Under the pieces are notes generated by a model. The model was not told the DNA's origin and made no database searches. It was given only the letters and a program-made list of their open reading frames with translations. The position numbers and the translations under genes are program-made. This document shows, one piece after another, positions 22,600 to 33,989 of a DNA stretch of 64,000 nt; the first letter of the stretch is position 1, and every line of letters starts with the position of its first letter. The DNA lies in assembly GCA_944472135.2 (NCBI GenBank), contig OX235262.1, forward strand, positions 70,804,887-70,868,886. Direction: 5' to 3'. Source of the DNA: Trichobilharzia regenti (taxonomy: Eukaryota > Platyhelminthes > Trematoda > Strigeidida > Schistosomatidae).

Positions 22600-23740
22600 T
22601 GAATAGTAGAAGTCTATCACTTAGCCAGAATACAATTAATTCAGTTAAATCCCTTTGCGTTCCAAGTGGAACATGCGGCTTCAACAGAACATCTTCACTT
22701 TGTCTTCTGCACCTGGCCCTACACAATTGGACATGGGTTCTCATCTCCTCCATGTCTAATTCCTTCGTTTCCCATTCAGGTCCCACTCGAGAGATGCCCT
22801 GGCGTGAGAGGTCACCCAACAGTCTTCACCGAGTGTGTCCTATATATCTCCATTTTCTTTCAAATATCTATTAAGTAATAGGTTCTTGATTGGTTCGTTC
22901 CTTGTCAGTTTCTTGTTGATAATTCTTTCTGGCTGGCCGTTTGATCTTCACTATGCAGCCAGCAAAGGAGGCTGTTGATAAAAGCCTGCAACTAGCTGTT
23001 GAAAATGATTTCCGTGACTCGCTTAGCAAGGTTCTGATTCACCTCAACGTAACACATTAGTGTTGAAAATCCAAATCTTGTTCCTTAGATTTCCACACTG
23101 ATTTCAGACTGATGACGGTCTATTTTGCCTTTCCAATCCTATCTGGCTTTGATATCCCCATCAGTGCTGAATGGCTGTATTTGAAACGATGGTGATTAGA
23201 TAAGTGAAGGAAGTAACCTCTTTCAAATTTATTCCGTTGGTAATGATTGAGGCTTGTTGTTGCTGGTGATGGTTGATTATTTTCATCATCCCCGTCTTCT
23301 CTATGTTCACTTAAATTTCTGTCTTTGCTGCCGACCTCTTCTGTCAGTTTTTTTTTGGTTTTCGCCTGTAAGCGTTCAAGCCTTTATAGCAACAGACATA
23401 AATAGTTGGCGAATTCCAGATCTTCTAGAGTCTTCTTATCGGTCCAACGTATTTCTGTTTTCCCACTTACCACAGTCTAATCTATAATCCAGTCCAGTCC
23501 AGTTAGAAATATCATTGGTGTTAATGAACAGCCTTGTGCTACTCTTGTATTCATTTCAAAGACTTTACTGAGTTTCCCATTGTGAACCACATGACATGCG
23601 CCACTGTCACATAGCTGTTGAATGAGGTTGATAAAGATTCGGGGTATACCATGGTGTTGAAGCAGTTACCAAATTACTATGTGGTCAACGCTGTCGAAGA
23701 CCTTTTCAAAGTCGATGAAGTTGAGACAGGATGAATATAT
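22600..23740 (-). pseudogene. RTE-like LINE C-terminal fragment, decayed
   Basis: Minus frames recover K-W-R-Y-I-G-H-T and R-Q-G-I-S-R-V-G-P-E-W, with many stops. Same family and orientation as 15000-16150 and 37540-38310. It lies in CSN4 intron 7. Confidence 0.7.
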
Positions 23741-23789
23741 ATATATAATGGATACAAATAATTCCAGTACTCAAATGTTGGTTTGTGGG

Positions 23790-24025
23790 GATTTGATTGG
23801 TTACAGGATTTCACCACCAGCTGACATTGGTTAGAGAACCATTGGAAAACCTGGAATGCCGTTTCGTTCTAGTTCGGGACTCTTCATCAGTAGGCACTCC
23901 AGTACAAACGTATCGTACTACTGAAGATTCCCAAACTAGAACGAAACAACTGTCCAGTACTCCCAGGTTTTCCAATGGTTCTCTAACCAATGTCAGCTCA
24001 TGATGAAATCCTGTAACCGATTTAC
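23790..24025. repeat. Imperfect palindrome of two hammerhead-SINE 3' ends
   Basis: A minus arm (about 23797-23894) and a plus arm (about 23912-24020) share GGTTTTCCAATGGTTCTCTAA and more, with under 30 nt between them. The plus arm has an intact C-T-G-A-A-G-A core, but stem II is broken. The minus arm has C-T-G-A-T-G-A-A-G-A and GAAAC. Confidence 0.75.
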
Positions 24026-24370
24026 TACTCCTTGGTTTTCAATGATCTCTCTAACCTGATGTAGGTTCATGATAAAATCTGACAAATTGAAATTAAATTC
24101 TATATGAGTCTCATCAGAAAAACTTAGCATTTTGTATAAATCAGATTAATTCTCCTTTTTTAATTGGTTCATGAGTGTCAACGGAATGCAGATTCAATCA
24201 CACACACACACACACACACACACAGAGATACATGTGGACAAATAATATCAGCATAAGTCGCAGTATTATAGAAGGACAGTTTAATTTGCTACATGCCATT
24301 ATTTGTACATAAAGTAGAGGTTGACCGAAAAGAAGACAAAAAATGAAGACGGTATAAAGGCAATAGAATG
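24026..24370. other. Spacer with (CA)n
   Basis: Holds a CA microsatellite at 24199-24224 and otherwise featureless AT-rich sequence. Confidence 0.6.
24199..24224. repeat. (CA)n microsatellite
   Basis: Thirteen uninterrupted CA units. Confidence 0.95.
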
Positions 24371-24732
24371 CTTTGATTGAACACTAGGCAGTAAGTAACT
24401 AGTCTCATGAGCCTAGTCCTTTGTTTGGCGCAAACTGAATTATCCTATCAGTCAAGTTTACGATGTGGCCAATATGCTAGGTGGCTCACGAAAACGGTGC
24501 GCACTGAATTGTTGTTATCAGATAACTGGAGGTAATCAGCAGGAAGCTTTGCTTGATCTGGCACTCAATAGTCAGCAACCTTAAGGGGATTCATATCCCT
24601 TCCCTCTCAGATTCGAACTTGTGTCCCTCACTGATGTAGTCAGTGACGTTACCATTTATAGAATTCAGTCTGCACCAAACAAAGGAGTAGACGGATAACA
24701 CTAGTTACCTACTACCTAGTGTTCAATCAAAG
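24371..24732. mobile_element. MITE-like or foldback element with ~71-bp terminal inverted repeats
   Basis: The left end (CTTTGATTGAACACTAGG...) and the reverse complement of the right end agree over about 33 bp with two mismatches. After a diverged patch they agree again over CCTTTGTTTGG and ACTGAATT. The total is 362 bp with no coding frame. The interior has a tRNA-like B box (minus strand, AGTTCGAATC). No clear target duplication was found. It could be a non-autonomous DNA transposon or an inverted SINE pair. Confidence 0.55.
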
Positions 24733-25559
24733 TATGTAATAAAGTCCTACAGGAGGTCAATCGCGAGCCAGGCAGGAAACCTAGGTCCAAGGCATCCTGC
24801 AATTGCCTCTAACAATCTAGTTGTAGAATGCTCCTGGTCAATAGGATAAAAGATAAATAAATAAAAAATAAAAGAAATAAGACATTACAGTTACTATTCG
24901 GATTATTGCATACACGTAAATCTGAGCCAAAATGATCTATTTTAAACCACATCATGTAATAAGCCTAGTTTTTAACTAAAGGTTTTTTTTTCACACGAAG
25001 CTCCATACATTCATCGACCAACGAACCTACTACCTCCCAAAAATTGAAAGCTTAAACTTACCTAGTGTTTCGTTGATTAAGTTGAATGCAACCAGATTGC
25101 ACTCGACTTGTATTTATTCCTAAAGATCGGAAGTGAGAATTAGGGGAACATCTGAAGCTACATATGTTTCAACTTATGGATAGAGGCACGGTTATGGGGT
25201 AACTAATGATTAGTGTACTATAACTTTCCGTTCACTAAGAAGAAAGTTACACATTCAGTTAACAAAGTATGCCGTGACGTCAATGAAGTGAACAGTCCTA
25301 ACTCAACCGCGTCGGGCAAATAAAGTCCTGAGGTTTAAGATGACTTGTATGGAGTTTATTTCACCACAGTGAGAGTATAATGCACAAGGATACTTGGTTC
25401 ATGAGCCCTAAATAAAACGAAACACACTTTTCGAACTCATTAGCGAGGTGAAAACTGAATGGTGACTGAAATGCAACGTGATGGAACACCGAAGAACGTT
25501 TCACAATGTAAAACATTGTCGTAAACAACATACACATGAAGGTGTTATCTTCCATGTGG
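24733..25559. other. No recognised gene (CSN4 intron 7)
   Basis: AT-rich with only short frames. 24740-24840 may be a fragment of a repeat, but no partner was seen in the window. Confidence 0.4.
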
Positions 25560-26250
25560 AATAACATACTTGGCATATTTTGTTTATCATTCTAAGTGAC
25601 TAACTATACTCAACACAAAACTTTGCACAGAACTGCAACAGTTCAAGTTGACACACTCCATGTATCACACAGAGGAAGAAAAGGGAGTGAAAAAATAGAT
25701 TCAAAAGGACTGGAATAAGCAAAAATGTGAGGGAGAAAGAATAGCAACGCAGATGAACATGAGAGTTTAATGGATATGAGAGATCTCGAGCCATATCACC
25801 AATTGTCTCCAGCTATTGGTTCTTAGAATTCCAAAGACCTCAATCAGCCAGTCAGTCTACACCTAACTTACATGGCCAACTGAAACTAGTTGTCAAAGAC
25901 TTCATGGAATGATGCCATGTTTTCGTTTGACCACCATTAGCTCTTTTCCAACCTAATCTTATGGTTGGAAACAATTGGTGACATGGCTCAAAACCGTTCT
26001 CAGTGGCGCAGATGCATCCACTCCCTGTGACTTATGATCTCCAATGAAACTGTTTTGTTATTCTTTATTCTCCTTTGTCTCACACCTCTGCTCACTGTTT
26101 CTATTATGCTTTTCTTGTACTTTCTTCTCTTGCTTCGCGTGCTACACGGAATGTGGCGACTTGAACTTCCGCACATTTGTGCAAAGTTCTATGTCGGAAA
26201 CAGACAGACAGACAATCTTATGTCAGCTAACACTGACTGTCGAGGGATGT
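25560..26250. pseudogene. Two RTE-like LINE 3' ends in opposite orientation
   Basis: A minus-strand 3' end and UTR (about 25600-25940) abuts a plus-strand one (about 25950-26250). Shared landmarks are ACATGGCTCAAAACCGTTCTCA (R/Q-W-R tail) and GTGCTACACGGAATGTGGCGAC, also found near 42060 and 44340. Confidence 0.65.
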
Positions 26251-26840
26251 GATAGCTAGGTATGAGTAACACATATCCTAGCCACTTTAGTGGATATCGC
26301 TTCACAACCTTAGCAATAGATTTTCCCTCCTTACTTAACACTCGACGCCTAAACTCAGTATTACTCACAACATTATACAGTTTAACACGAGCAGAACTCG
26401 AACAGCCAGTTAGCCTTTTCATTTTTTCCACTTTCAATGGCCATGACTCACAGCCATAAGGGAGGAGGAAGCGAACTTTTTGCAGTACGCACGTTGTTTG
26501 ATCGATGGCCGGATGTCACGTCTACGCCAAAGATGGAGTATTTTGGGAAATCCCACACGAGCCTTTTGTATCCGAGCTAAGACTTCGTCAGAAATCAGCC
26601 CATTAGGACTGATGTATTTCCCGAATAAGTGAAGTGGTCAAGATGCTCAATCACTTCACTCCCTATCTTCAAGTTAGGAGTCGATGTAGTCCAGTCCTAT
26701 AGCATCATCTTACACCTGACAGAAGTAAATGGCATGCCAAAAATTCGAAGATTTCAGCTCAAGGTATTCAGCGCCTTCATCTAAGCGGACTATATCATCT
26801 GCATATTCTAAGCCAACAAGATTATTCTGTAAGAATGGCA
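26251..26840 (-). pseudogene. RTE-like LINE C-terminal fragment
   Basis: Minus frames give E-F-R-R-R-V-L-S-K-E-G-K-S-I and K-W-L-G-Y-V-L, homologous to 42398-42811 (minus) and 43763-43984 (plus). Frames are broken. Confidence 0.75.
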
Positions 26841-27062
26841 ATTAAGATATGTAAATACGATTATTTCCCTACAATTGGTTCATCACAAAAAGCTATGAAC
26901 CACAATACTCAATTAGGAAAAGTCTACGACTATTGGTGGATGTTCTTCACATGGAATTATTACACAACAGTAATGAAAACTTGTGTCACAGCTCTAGATA
27001 ATCAGTAACGACAACCCATCACTGGTTATTGCACTGATATTAAATGAGTGATAAGATTTAAT

Positions 27063-27300
27063 GCGCGTCGGTAGCACAACAGTAAAATGCTCTCCGACCA
27101 CGCATGTTGTTCAGGGTTCGATCCCCGGCCGACGCACTCCTTTACCCCACCAAACCAGTGGTAAGACTGGTAAAGAGGGGAGCTTGGGCATGAGGCTAGC
27201 AATCCCATCCCGTAAAAATAAACATCACTGCTATCGAAACTTCAAGCCTCTAGCTTGAAGCCCTATGTTCCACTGGAAACGTGAAGGATTAAAAAAAAAC
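27063..27300 (+). mobile_element. tRNA-derived SINE with perfect 10-bp target duplication
   Basis: 238 bp between direct copies of AAGATTTAAT (27053-27062 and 27301-27310). The head folds like a tRNA: 7-bp acceptor arms GCGTCGG and CCGACGC, and a B box GGTTCGATCCC. The 3' part has a short hairpin (CTTCAAGCCTCTAGCTTGAAG) and ends in an A-rich tail. Other copies are at 30105-30499 and 43385-43580. It is probably transcribed from internal RNA polymerase III boxes. It sits about 44 nt into CSN4 intron 7. Confidence 0.88.
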
Positions 27301-27344
27301 AAGATTTAATAAGAACAGATATTTGAAGTATTACGGTATATTAC

Positions 27345-27636
27345 CTCAGCTGTGGATATCTCTAAAAGAAGACCTAAATTGTCTAAAGTGATATTATTGT
27401 AAATAAGGCCAGCCGCTAACATATTGTGTTCAATTAAAGCACGTTCAAGAAGCATTTGTACAGAAGAATAACATGATGATGACGATGATGATAAATTTTG
27501 TATAGACGAGGCATCTTGAGCATTACTATTTCCTGTGTTATTGTCTGAAGCAGATTTCAACAAATGAGGATAATATTTAGTAAGCAACGGTTCCAAAGCA
27601 GACAATGATGAACGATTGATTAAACGTCCCATAAAC
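27345..27636 (-). CDS. CSN4: CSN4 exon 7 (PCI domain, with Ser/Asn insert)
   Basis: 292 nt. F-M-G-R-L-I-N-R and E-R-A-L-I-E-H-N-M-L-A to L-G-L-L-L-E-I-S-T-A-E align to the PCI winged-helix part. Between them lies a roughly 30-residue low-complexity insert (S-A-S-D-N-N-T-G-N-S-N, then a run of Ser) absent from the human protein. Acceptor TTTCAG, donor GAG/GTAATA. Confidence 0.95.
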
Positions 27637-28309
27637 CTGAAACATTAAAAAGCAATACAAGTTATACAACAACAAATTTAGACACTACTCAATCTAAATT
27701 GATATATTCTATGAGAAATACAGTGTAATTGACGATAAAACTCAGAAATAGCAAGTCATTTTATTCAATTATTCACGGACGATATCAAGCAAACCCAATG
27801 ACTTACACGCAAAAACCAACAAGTGAGAAGGAGCAACAGCCAGTGACTTTAAGTGAACATAAGGAGACGGGATTGATGAAGATGACCAGCGGCTACCACG
27901 AACAACAGCAAGCAATAATCACTACTAACAGCAGAAATTTGAAAGAAGGAGACACTTCCTTCAGTCATCTAATCAGTATCGTTTCAACTACAGGCAGACG
28001 GAAAGGAGGGTGATTTCGAAACCAGAATCAGAAAGGCAAGTCAGACCTTCATCACTCCAAAATAAGTTTGGAAATCTACTGCACAGCTGTCAGCATAAAC
28101 GATGAAATGCGGATTTTCAACACCAATATTAAGTCAGTCAGTTTTTCTATATGGACGATAAACTCGGCAAGCGAGTCATGGAAAGCATTCCGAACAGTCT
28201 ACTGCAGGCATTTATTAACACCTGCCTTCAGTGGTCACATATTGAAAAAAAATAACCAGACAGAAAGAATTAGCAACAAGAAACTATGACGGGGAATAAG
28301 TTAACCAAG
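27637..28309. other. CSN4 intron 6 start, no feature
   Basis: The 94-codon plus frame at 27729 is unrecognised and probably chance. No repeat signature was noted. Confidence 0.4.
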
Positions 28310-28890
28310 AATCTAATTGGTGGATGGTGGCTATCAATGGAATCCAGGATGCGCGTTTCGTCCTATTTGGGACTTGTCATCCGGATATGCCTGCATTCCC
28401 CAATGAGTGATGATGTTCCCAATGCTAGTCACCATCCACCAATTAAATTCTCATTACATGCCGAAACATCGTAGAAGCATCTGCACAAGAAGCCGACATG
28501 TCAACCTGAGACCGAGTACTTCGGTCCAATCAATCGACGGGAAAATGTAAAATTGAATTAAACAATTAACATGACCCGTTGCATAAGAGGTGGCTCTCGT
28601 GGTCCAAGTGGTCTAGTGAATAACGCTTCGGTGTTTGAAACTATGGGCAGTGGGTTCGAGCCTCGGTTGGGACAACATCACTCGCTGGGGATTACAGGTA
28701 CATGCAGTTGGAGAGCCCAAAATAGGACGAAATGCGCATCCTGAATTCAACTGCTAGTCAACATCCACCAATTTACTTCAAGTTACATGACCAGACATCG
28801 TCGAAGTATCTGCACAAGAAGCCGATATGTCAACCTGAGACCGAGGGCTTCGGTTCAATCAATCGACGGGAGAATTTTAATTGAATTAAA
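28310..28890. repeat. Head-to-head hammerhead SINE pair and duplicated tail
   Basis: A minus copy (28310-28430) carries AAATAGGACGAAACGCG and CATCCTGGATTCC with a mutated first core strand. A plus copy (28590-28890) has a tRNA-like head (GTGGTCCAAGTGG, GGTTCGAGCC) and AAAATAGGACGAAATGCG. A roughly 130-bp tail (CATCCACCAATT to ATCAATCGACGGG) occurs twice in direct orientation, at 28430-28560 and 28755-28870. Confidence 0.7.
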
Positions 28891-29417
28891 TAAGGGAACA
28901 AGTGATTGAAAATCCCTCCTTAACGATTCAATTATAATATTGATATACTTATTCGACTGTTTCAACTACTGTCCGTTTTACTCCTATGTAATTATTCCGA
29001 CATTACCAAATTATGTGTTGACTCGATCCTTATTATTTGTCTTTGTCCTTGTTTAATTTCTAATTTAATGCTTCAATTTGTGGTTGGTAGTGTGTTGCTT
29101 TACTATGCGACTTTGCTTAATTATATCAAGGTCATCCTGACATTGGACTGTCTGTGGAAAAGGTTGGTGTGCGATTCTTGTAGACAGAGTTTTACCTCAC
29201 CTTGCTGGGAATATTCTATTGGATCCTAAATTAATTCTTAAAGTTGAATTTTGGTCAAATAATTTTCTTCGACAGTACTTGTTTTGTACTTAGAAAGTTA
29301 CTTTATCTGTATAGCTGCCTAACGGCAGTGTTGAGGTAATTTTGAGTTTCTGATGTTATCATTGTTGAATACGACCATAGATCTCTATCGACGAATAACC
29401 GTCTATTTGCTGTTTTT
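28891..29417. other. No recognised feature (CSN4 intron 6)
   Basis: AT-rich sequence leading into a retroelement tail that starts near 29420. The upstream part of that element may extend here in decayed form. Confidence 0.4.
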
Positions 29418-30093
29418 TTGGAGCCTTTTATGACTGTGAGTGTTTCAAAGAAGTTTTATCAATTGGAGATTGTGCATATATCAGTCTACCTGTTACTGTG
29501 GAACCAGGTACATTGGTCGTTCGATGCGTATCCTGTCCAAAAGGTTTCAACAGCACTATCCCACATGGCTACAAAAGGTAATAGTGGTTGTATAAGGAGT
29601 GCGATAATCGAACATCTTGTCAACACTCGTCTTTCCATCTCAACTAATACCTCCTTCAAAGCGATCTACAAACGCAAGAACAACCTACCTCCTTTGTATT
29701 GATGAAGCATTAGACATTCAATTGGAAAAACTAGAGTTATGTGTACAAAAGAAAATCTAACTATTTTCACTCTAATGGTAGCCACCATGTTGACTTCTTT
29801 TGAATTGATGTTTGTGTGCTTGTTTTTTTCTAACTCATTAAAACACTTGTATTTTTATAGAACTCTTAAATAATGCCATATTTTCCTTTGTTTCTATGTG
29901 CATCCTAATCACAACTCACACATTAAAGTATTCATCTTATTACGTAACTGTATTAAGCTTATTCAAACCTTTTTTATGTGTTGATTAACATCAATAACTA
30001 TGTTTTTTTGACAACACATCACCACTACCCTCCTACCAATCTTCACTACCACCCTAGTTACAATTTGATTACTCGTCACAATTTTGAAATATC
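29418..30093 (+). pseudogene. Retroelement C-terminus with GIY-YIG-like motif, copy 1
   Basis: Around 29490 the frame C-Y-C-G-T-R-Y-I-G-R-S corresponds to a GIY-YIG endonuclease motif, followed by R-S-A-I-I-E-H-L-V-N-T. Frames shift. The 3' untranslated part continues to 30093 and resumes after the SINE at 30511-30665. It is parallel to 33990-35480. Confidence 0.65.
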
Positions 30094-30104
30094 TTGACAA
30101 CAAT

Positions 30105-30499
30105 TTTTTAAATTTTTCTATCACGTTCCCAGTGGAACATAGGGCTTCAAGCTAGTAGCTTGAAGTTTCTGTAGCAGTGTTTATTTTACAGGATGGTGTT
30201 GATAGCCTCATGCCCAACCTTTCCTCTATACCAGCATTATTTCTGGCTTGGCGAGGTAAAGGAGTGCGTCAGCCGAGGATCGAACCCCGGACCATACGCA
30301 TGGTCAGCGAGCGTCCTAACCGCTGTGCCACAGACGCCAAAATAAAGGGAGGACCGTGAGGCCTCCCTACTGACAAAAGCTACACGCCCGAGCGCACCCG
30401 ATTAGGGTCCGTCGCGAGTTTCAACCCACCGAGCCGCAATGGTGAGTCTCCACCCGGGGTCAGAGGATTCTTGATCACCCTGAACCTGGCGCCAGGTCA
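30105..30499 (-). mobile_element. Composite tRNA SINE with 11-bp target duplication
   Basis: Flanked by TTGACAACAAT (30094-30104 and 30500-30510). On the minus strand a roughly 150-bp module precedes the tRNA-like region (GGCGTCTGTGGCACAGCGG, GGTTCGATCC). Then come the same body and hairpin as in 27063-27300, and an A-rich end. The extra 5' module is absent from the 27-kb copy. Confidence 0.85.
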
Positions 30500-30510
30500 T
30501 TGACAACAAT

Positions 30511-30665
30511 AACCTTAATTTATTTTTATTCTTATCGGACAAATCCAATGTACACACACGTATATATACAAAAAAAGTATATGCAATTGAGATTGTACAG
30601 TTAAGTTAACGAATTCGCCGCTGAAAAGAGACTCTTCGCTGAACTACGTGTTTTATTTTCATTAA
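30511..30665 (+). repeat. 3' UTR of GIY-YIG retroelement, copy 1
   Basis: Similar to 35330-35480: TTTTTATTCTT, a run of short T/A motifs, then CGCCG and AGACTCTCTTCGC-type sequence. Confidence 0.6.
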
Positions 30666-30731
30666 TGTCTCGATGGGAATTATTCATGAATTGTAGATCT
30701 GTTGGTCTATCTGCTAATATGTTATATCATC

Positions 30732-32916
30732 TACAACACTGGAGATGCCTCAAAAACTGATTTCTTTGCTGCCCTTGAATCATTATTCAAATCATCAAAC
30801 TTGAACGAGGAAATACAGGAAGAGATAAGCCAAACAATCGTACCAATGGTCAAGCAGAAAAAGCAACACACACAACTCAACTCTCAAGAACTAAAGGCCC
30901 TCAAACAGCTGAAAAATAGGAAGGACATCGTCATTCTACCAGCTGACAAAGGAAGAACAACAGTAGTCATGGACAGAGAAGAATACACCAAGAAAGCTGA
31001 AGAACTACTCAAAGATGAGGATGTATATCAACAAATCCCATACAAACATTAGACAACCGCATCCAAAGAACCTTAAACAAGCTTACCAAAACAGGTCAGA
31101 TCACAAAACAAGACCAATGGCGAATGAAATCCAATGGACCAGTCCTAACCCGATTTTACGGCAGACCCAAAATACACAAGCAAAATATCCCGTTACGACC
31201 AATTGTATCACTCCCAGGAAATCCAACATACAATTTATCCAAAGAATTATACAGAAAATTGAAACACCTAACAGAATCTTGTGATCACTCCATCAATTCT
31301 GCTATCCAATTTCTAGAAACTATCAGAGGCATCCAAATAGATGACCAAGAAATAATGATATCCTTCGACGTCACAGCATTATATACCTCAGTTGGACAGA
31401 AACTAGCAAAAGAAACCATGGAGCAATTACTCGGCAACGACGAACACTCCACAGCAATCAAAAATGCAACACACAAGCTGGATGGAATGTATAAACCTAT
31501 GCCTAACAACGTACTTCCAATTCAACGGCCAAATATATGAACAAGTCAAAGGAACACCCATGGGATGGCCAAATATCAGGTTTGATTGCAGAAGCAGTGA
31601 GTGATGCAAAGACTCGAAAACATAATTCTACCAAAGATCAAACCAAAAATTTGGATACGTTACGTAGACGACACATTTGTAATAATCAAAAGAAACAAAT
31701 TGGATAAAACTCACAACTTAATAAACAACGTCTTCAACGACATCAAATTCACAAAAGAAGAGGAATCCGAGAGCAAAATCCCATTTCTGGACGTCTTAGT
31801 CAAGCGAACAACCACAGGGGAATTAGAAACTCAAGTTTATAGAAAATCAACTCACACAGACCAAATACTGAATTACAAAAGCAACAATCCAATAAATAAA
31901 TATGATGGTCATTAGTATGTACTTTTGTTTTATTTAACTGATAATTTTCATGAACTTTATTTTATCATTGTTAACCATGTTAGTGTAAAGGGTGTAAAAC
32001 ACACAAAAAATTGTATACTAACACTATTCAAGAGGGCCAGGACTCATTGCAGCACTCTCACCTTAAGGAAAATTGAAGAAAGATATCTCATGGACGTCTT
32101 CCAAAAGAATAGATATCCACGGAATTTCATCAAAAGGCATATACCCCCAAGCCAACCTATCAAGTCAAAGGCCCCCAAGGAAAGCACAAAGATAAATAGC
32201 CCTACCATATATAAAGGACAACATTTCAGAAATCACTGCAAGACTTTTCAAACCTTTAGGAATTGACATCGCACACAAACCAACAAAATCAATTCACTCA
32301 GCTCTATGTCAACCAAAAGACTGAACAAGGAAAGAGGATAAAACCAACATCTACAAAATAAATTGTAACGACTGAGAAAAACACTACATTGGCCAAAGTG
32401 GACGTCCCCTTTGTCTTCGTATCCATGGACATAAACTAGCCGTCAAAAGACATGATATCCACTCCCTCATATCACTACATACAGACAACCACGGACACCA
32501 ATTCGACTGGGACAACGTTCAAATATTAGACAGAAGATACACCGAGAATTCTAGACAATTTTTAGAAGCCTGGTATTTTAGTGAATCGTCAATCAATAGA
32601 CACATTGATACAGCAAAATTTACCAATCGTTAAGAAGGAAACCTCACACACAAAGGGTCAAAGTTCAAGTAAGCAAGCAATCAGTTGCAATACAAATAGC
32701 CTAGAGGGTGTGAAAACACACGAAAACAACCAATCTCGTTCAAGGTTACCCGCCAGGAGAGATGACTTATAAACTCGTGGAGAAATCTAAAAGCTCACTT
32801 CAAATTGAAGTATGCGCTGAAGATATTGTCTGGTAGGGCAATGAGAGCTTCGCAAATTAACTATCCATCTCACAGAACACAACCACATCAAGATCATCCA
32901 CCCGAGCTTCTCCATC
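30732..32916 (+). mobile_element. Penelope-like element, decayed, with 15-bp target duplication
   Basis: Direct repeats ATATGTTATATCATC lie at 30717-30731 and 32917-32931. Inside, the plus frames give D-I-V-I-L-P-A-D-K-G-R-T-T-V-V, then a Penelope-type RT: F-Y-G-R-P-K-I-H-K, S-F-D-V-T-A-L-Y-T-S-V and W-I-R-Y-V-D-D-T-F. A GIY-YIG endonuclease follows near 32370 (H-Y-I-G-Q-S-G-R-P). Frameshifts occur near 31040, 31520 and 31600, and the Cys before the GIY motif is followed by a stop. A stretch near 31910-31985 looks like an insertion relative to the family. The N-terminus is truncated. Confidence 0.85.
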
Positions 32917-32931
32917 ATATGTTATATCATC

Positions 32932-33379
32932 CTTTAAGATTGTGAGAAATTGCTCTGGAATTTATAATGCACTTTTTTCGTTTTCCTTTGAGATTTATAA
33001 CATGTTATTTTGGTAATGTTAATTTTGGTATTTGTGAGTACTGTTAAAATGTTATCAATTTAAGTTATTATAAGCCTCCAAGTAACGAGTTTGAACTCAA
33101 CCCAACTTATCACAGATTTCACACAAATCATATATTCGATATGTGGATAGATCAACAATGGAGTGTCTTTTATTGGTGATATGGTGATCGATGCCCAGTC
33201 TGCAGACTGATCAAAACAAAGCGATCAAAATACGTATTAGAATTGGCTTAAGCAAACGATCGATGTGAAGTCTGTATATAAGCCAATCAGAACTGGTCTC
33301 CACAAAGAAACGCCCACTATTTTATTAATCATGATTACAAACTAATTGTCAGATCCTTGGTGGTATTTTGAATCAGACA
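32932..33379. other. No recognised feature (CSN4 intron 6)
   Basis: AT-rich sequence following the Penelope-like insertion. No frame or repeat assigned. Confidence 0.4.
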
Positions 33380-33560
33380 TTATTGTGTAAAATTAACTTT
33401 TCGGCTCACATTGTCGTGTGTCCTCGCCTGAGTAGTGCGGGCTGGGAAAACAGGTAACTGATGAATAATGTTATTGGCGTAGTCAAGCGGTATTCATGAT
33501 CAGCGCGAGTATCTAACTCGGCATCTTTATTTCAGTCCGCAGGTTTTGCTATAAGATAAA
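33380..33560 (+). repeat. Gypsy-like LTR fragment
   Basis: Shares GGCTCAC(A/G)TTGT and the AGTGCGGGCTGGG / GCGTAG / TATTC(A/G)TGATCA landmarks with 19190-19340 and 36210-36300. Internal part only. Confidence 0.55.
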
Positions 33561-33989
33561 GACATTGAAAGATCTATTTAACATTTTGCATTTGCTCGGG
33601 TTTACCTTACTAACACAAATACTATAATTTTACCTTATTCGCATATGGTTGAGATGCACTAGGATTTTTCTCTTTTTTCATGACAATGTCTTCCAAGATA
33701 TTTCAAGGAGTTGAAGCAGTGTCATCCCCACTATGCAACTGTCACTTTTCAGCTTTGAAACCTCATTTGGCTAGCGTACACCTCAAGTATTGATGTTAAG
33801 ACAATGTAAATGTTTTTTTAGATACCTGAATAGCTTAGCAATACACTCCAAAGATTCGTGTGGAATACTATGAATAAACTTAGCAACTGATGGTTGAAAG
33901 GCTTTTCATTTGCTTTTTGTTAGGCGGGCTAAGAGTACTAACAATACTCATTACTCTTGATCCAGTAAACGCACTAATGCTTAATCGAT
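33561..33989. other. No recognised feature (CSN4 intron 6)
   Basis: AT-rich sequence; nothing assigned. Confidence 0.4.

Noticed and set aside
24199..24224. CRISPR-like or functional direct repeat array
   Set aside because: Simple CA microsatellite; no spacer-repeat array exists anywhere in the window.
27063..27140. Possible functional tRNA gene
   Set aside because: Part of a SINE with target duplication and A-rich tail; repeated at 30.3 and 43.5 kb.
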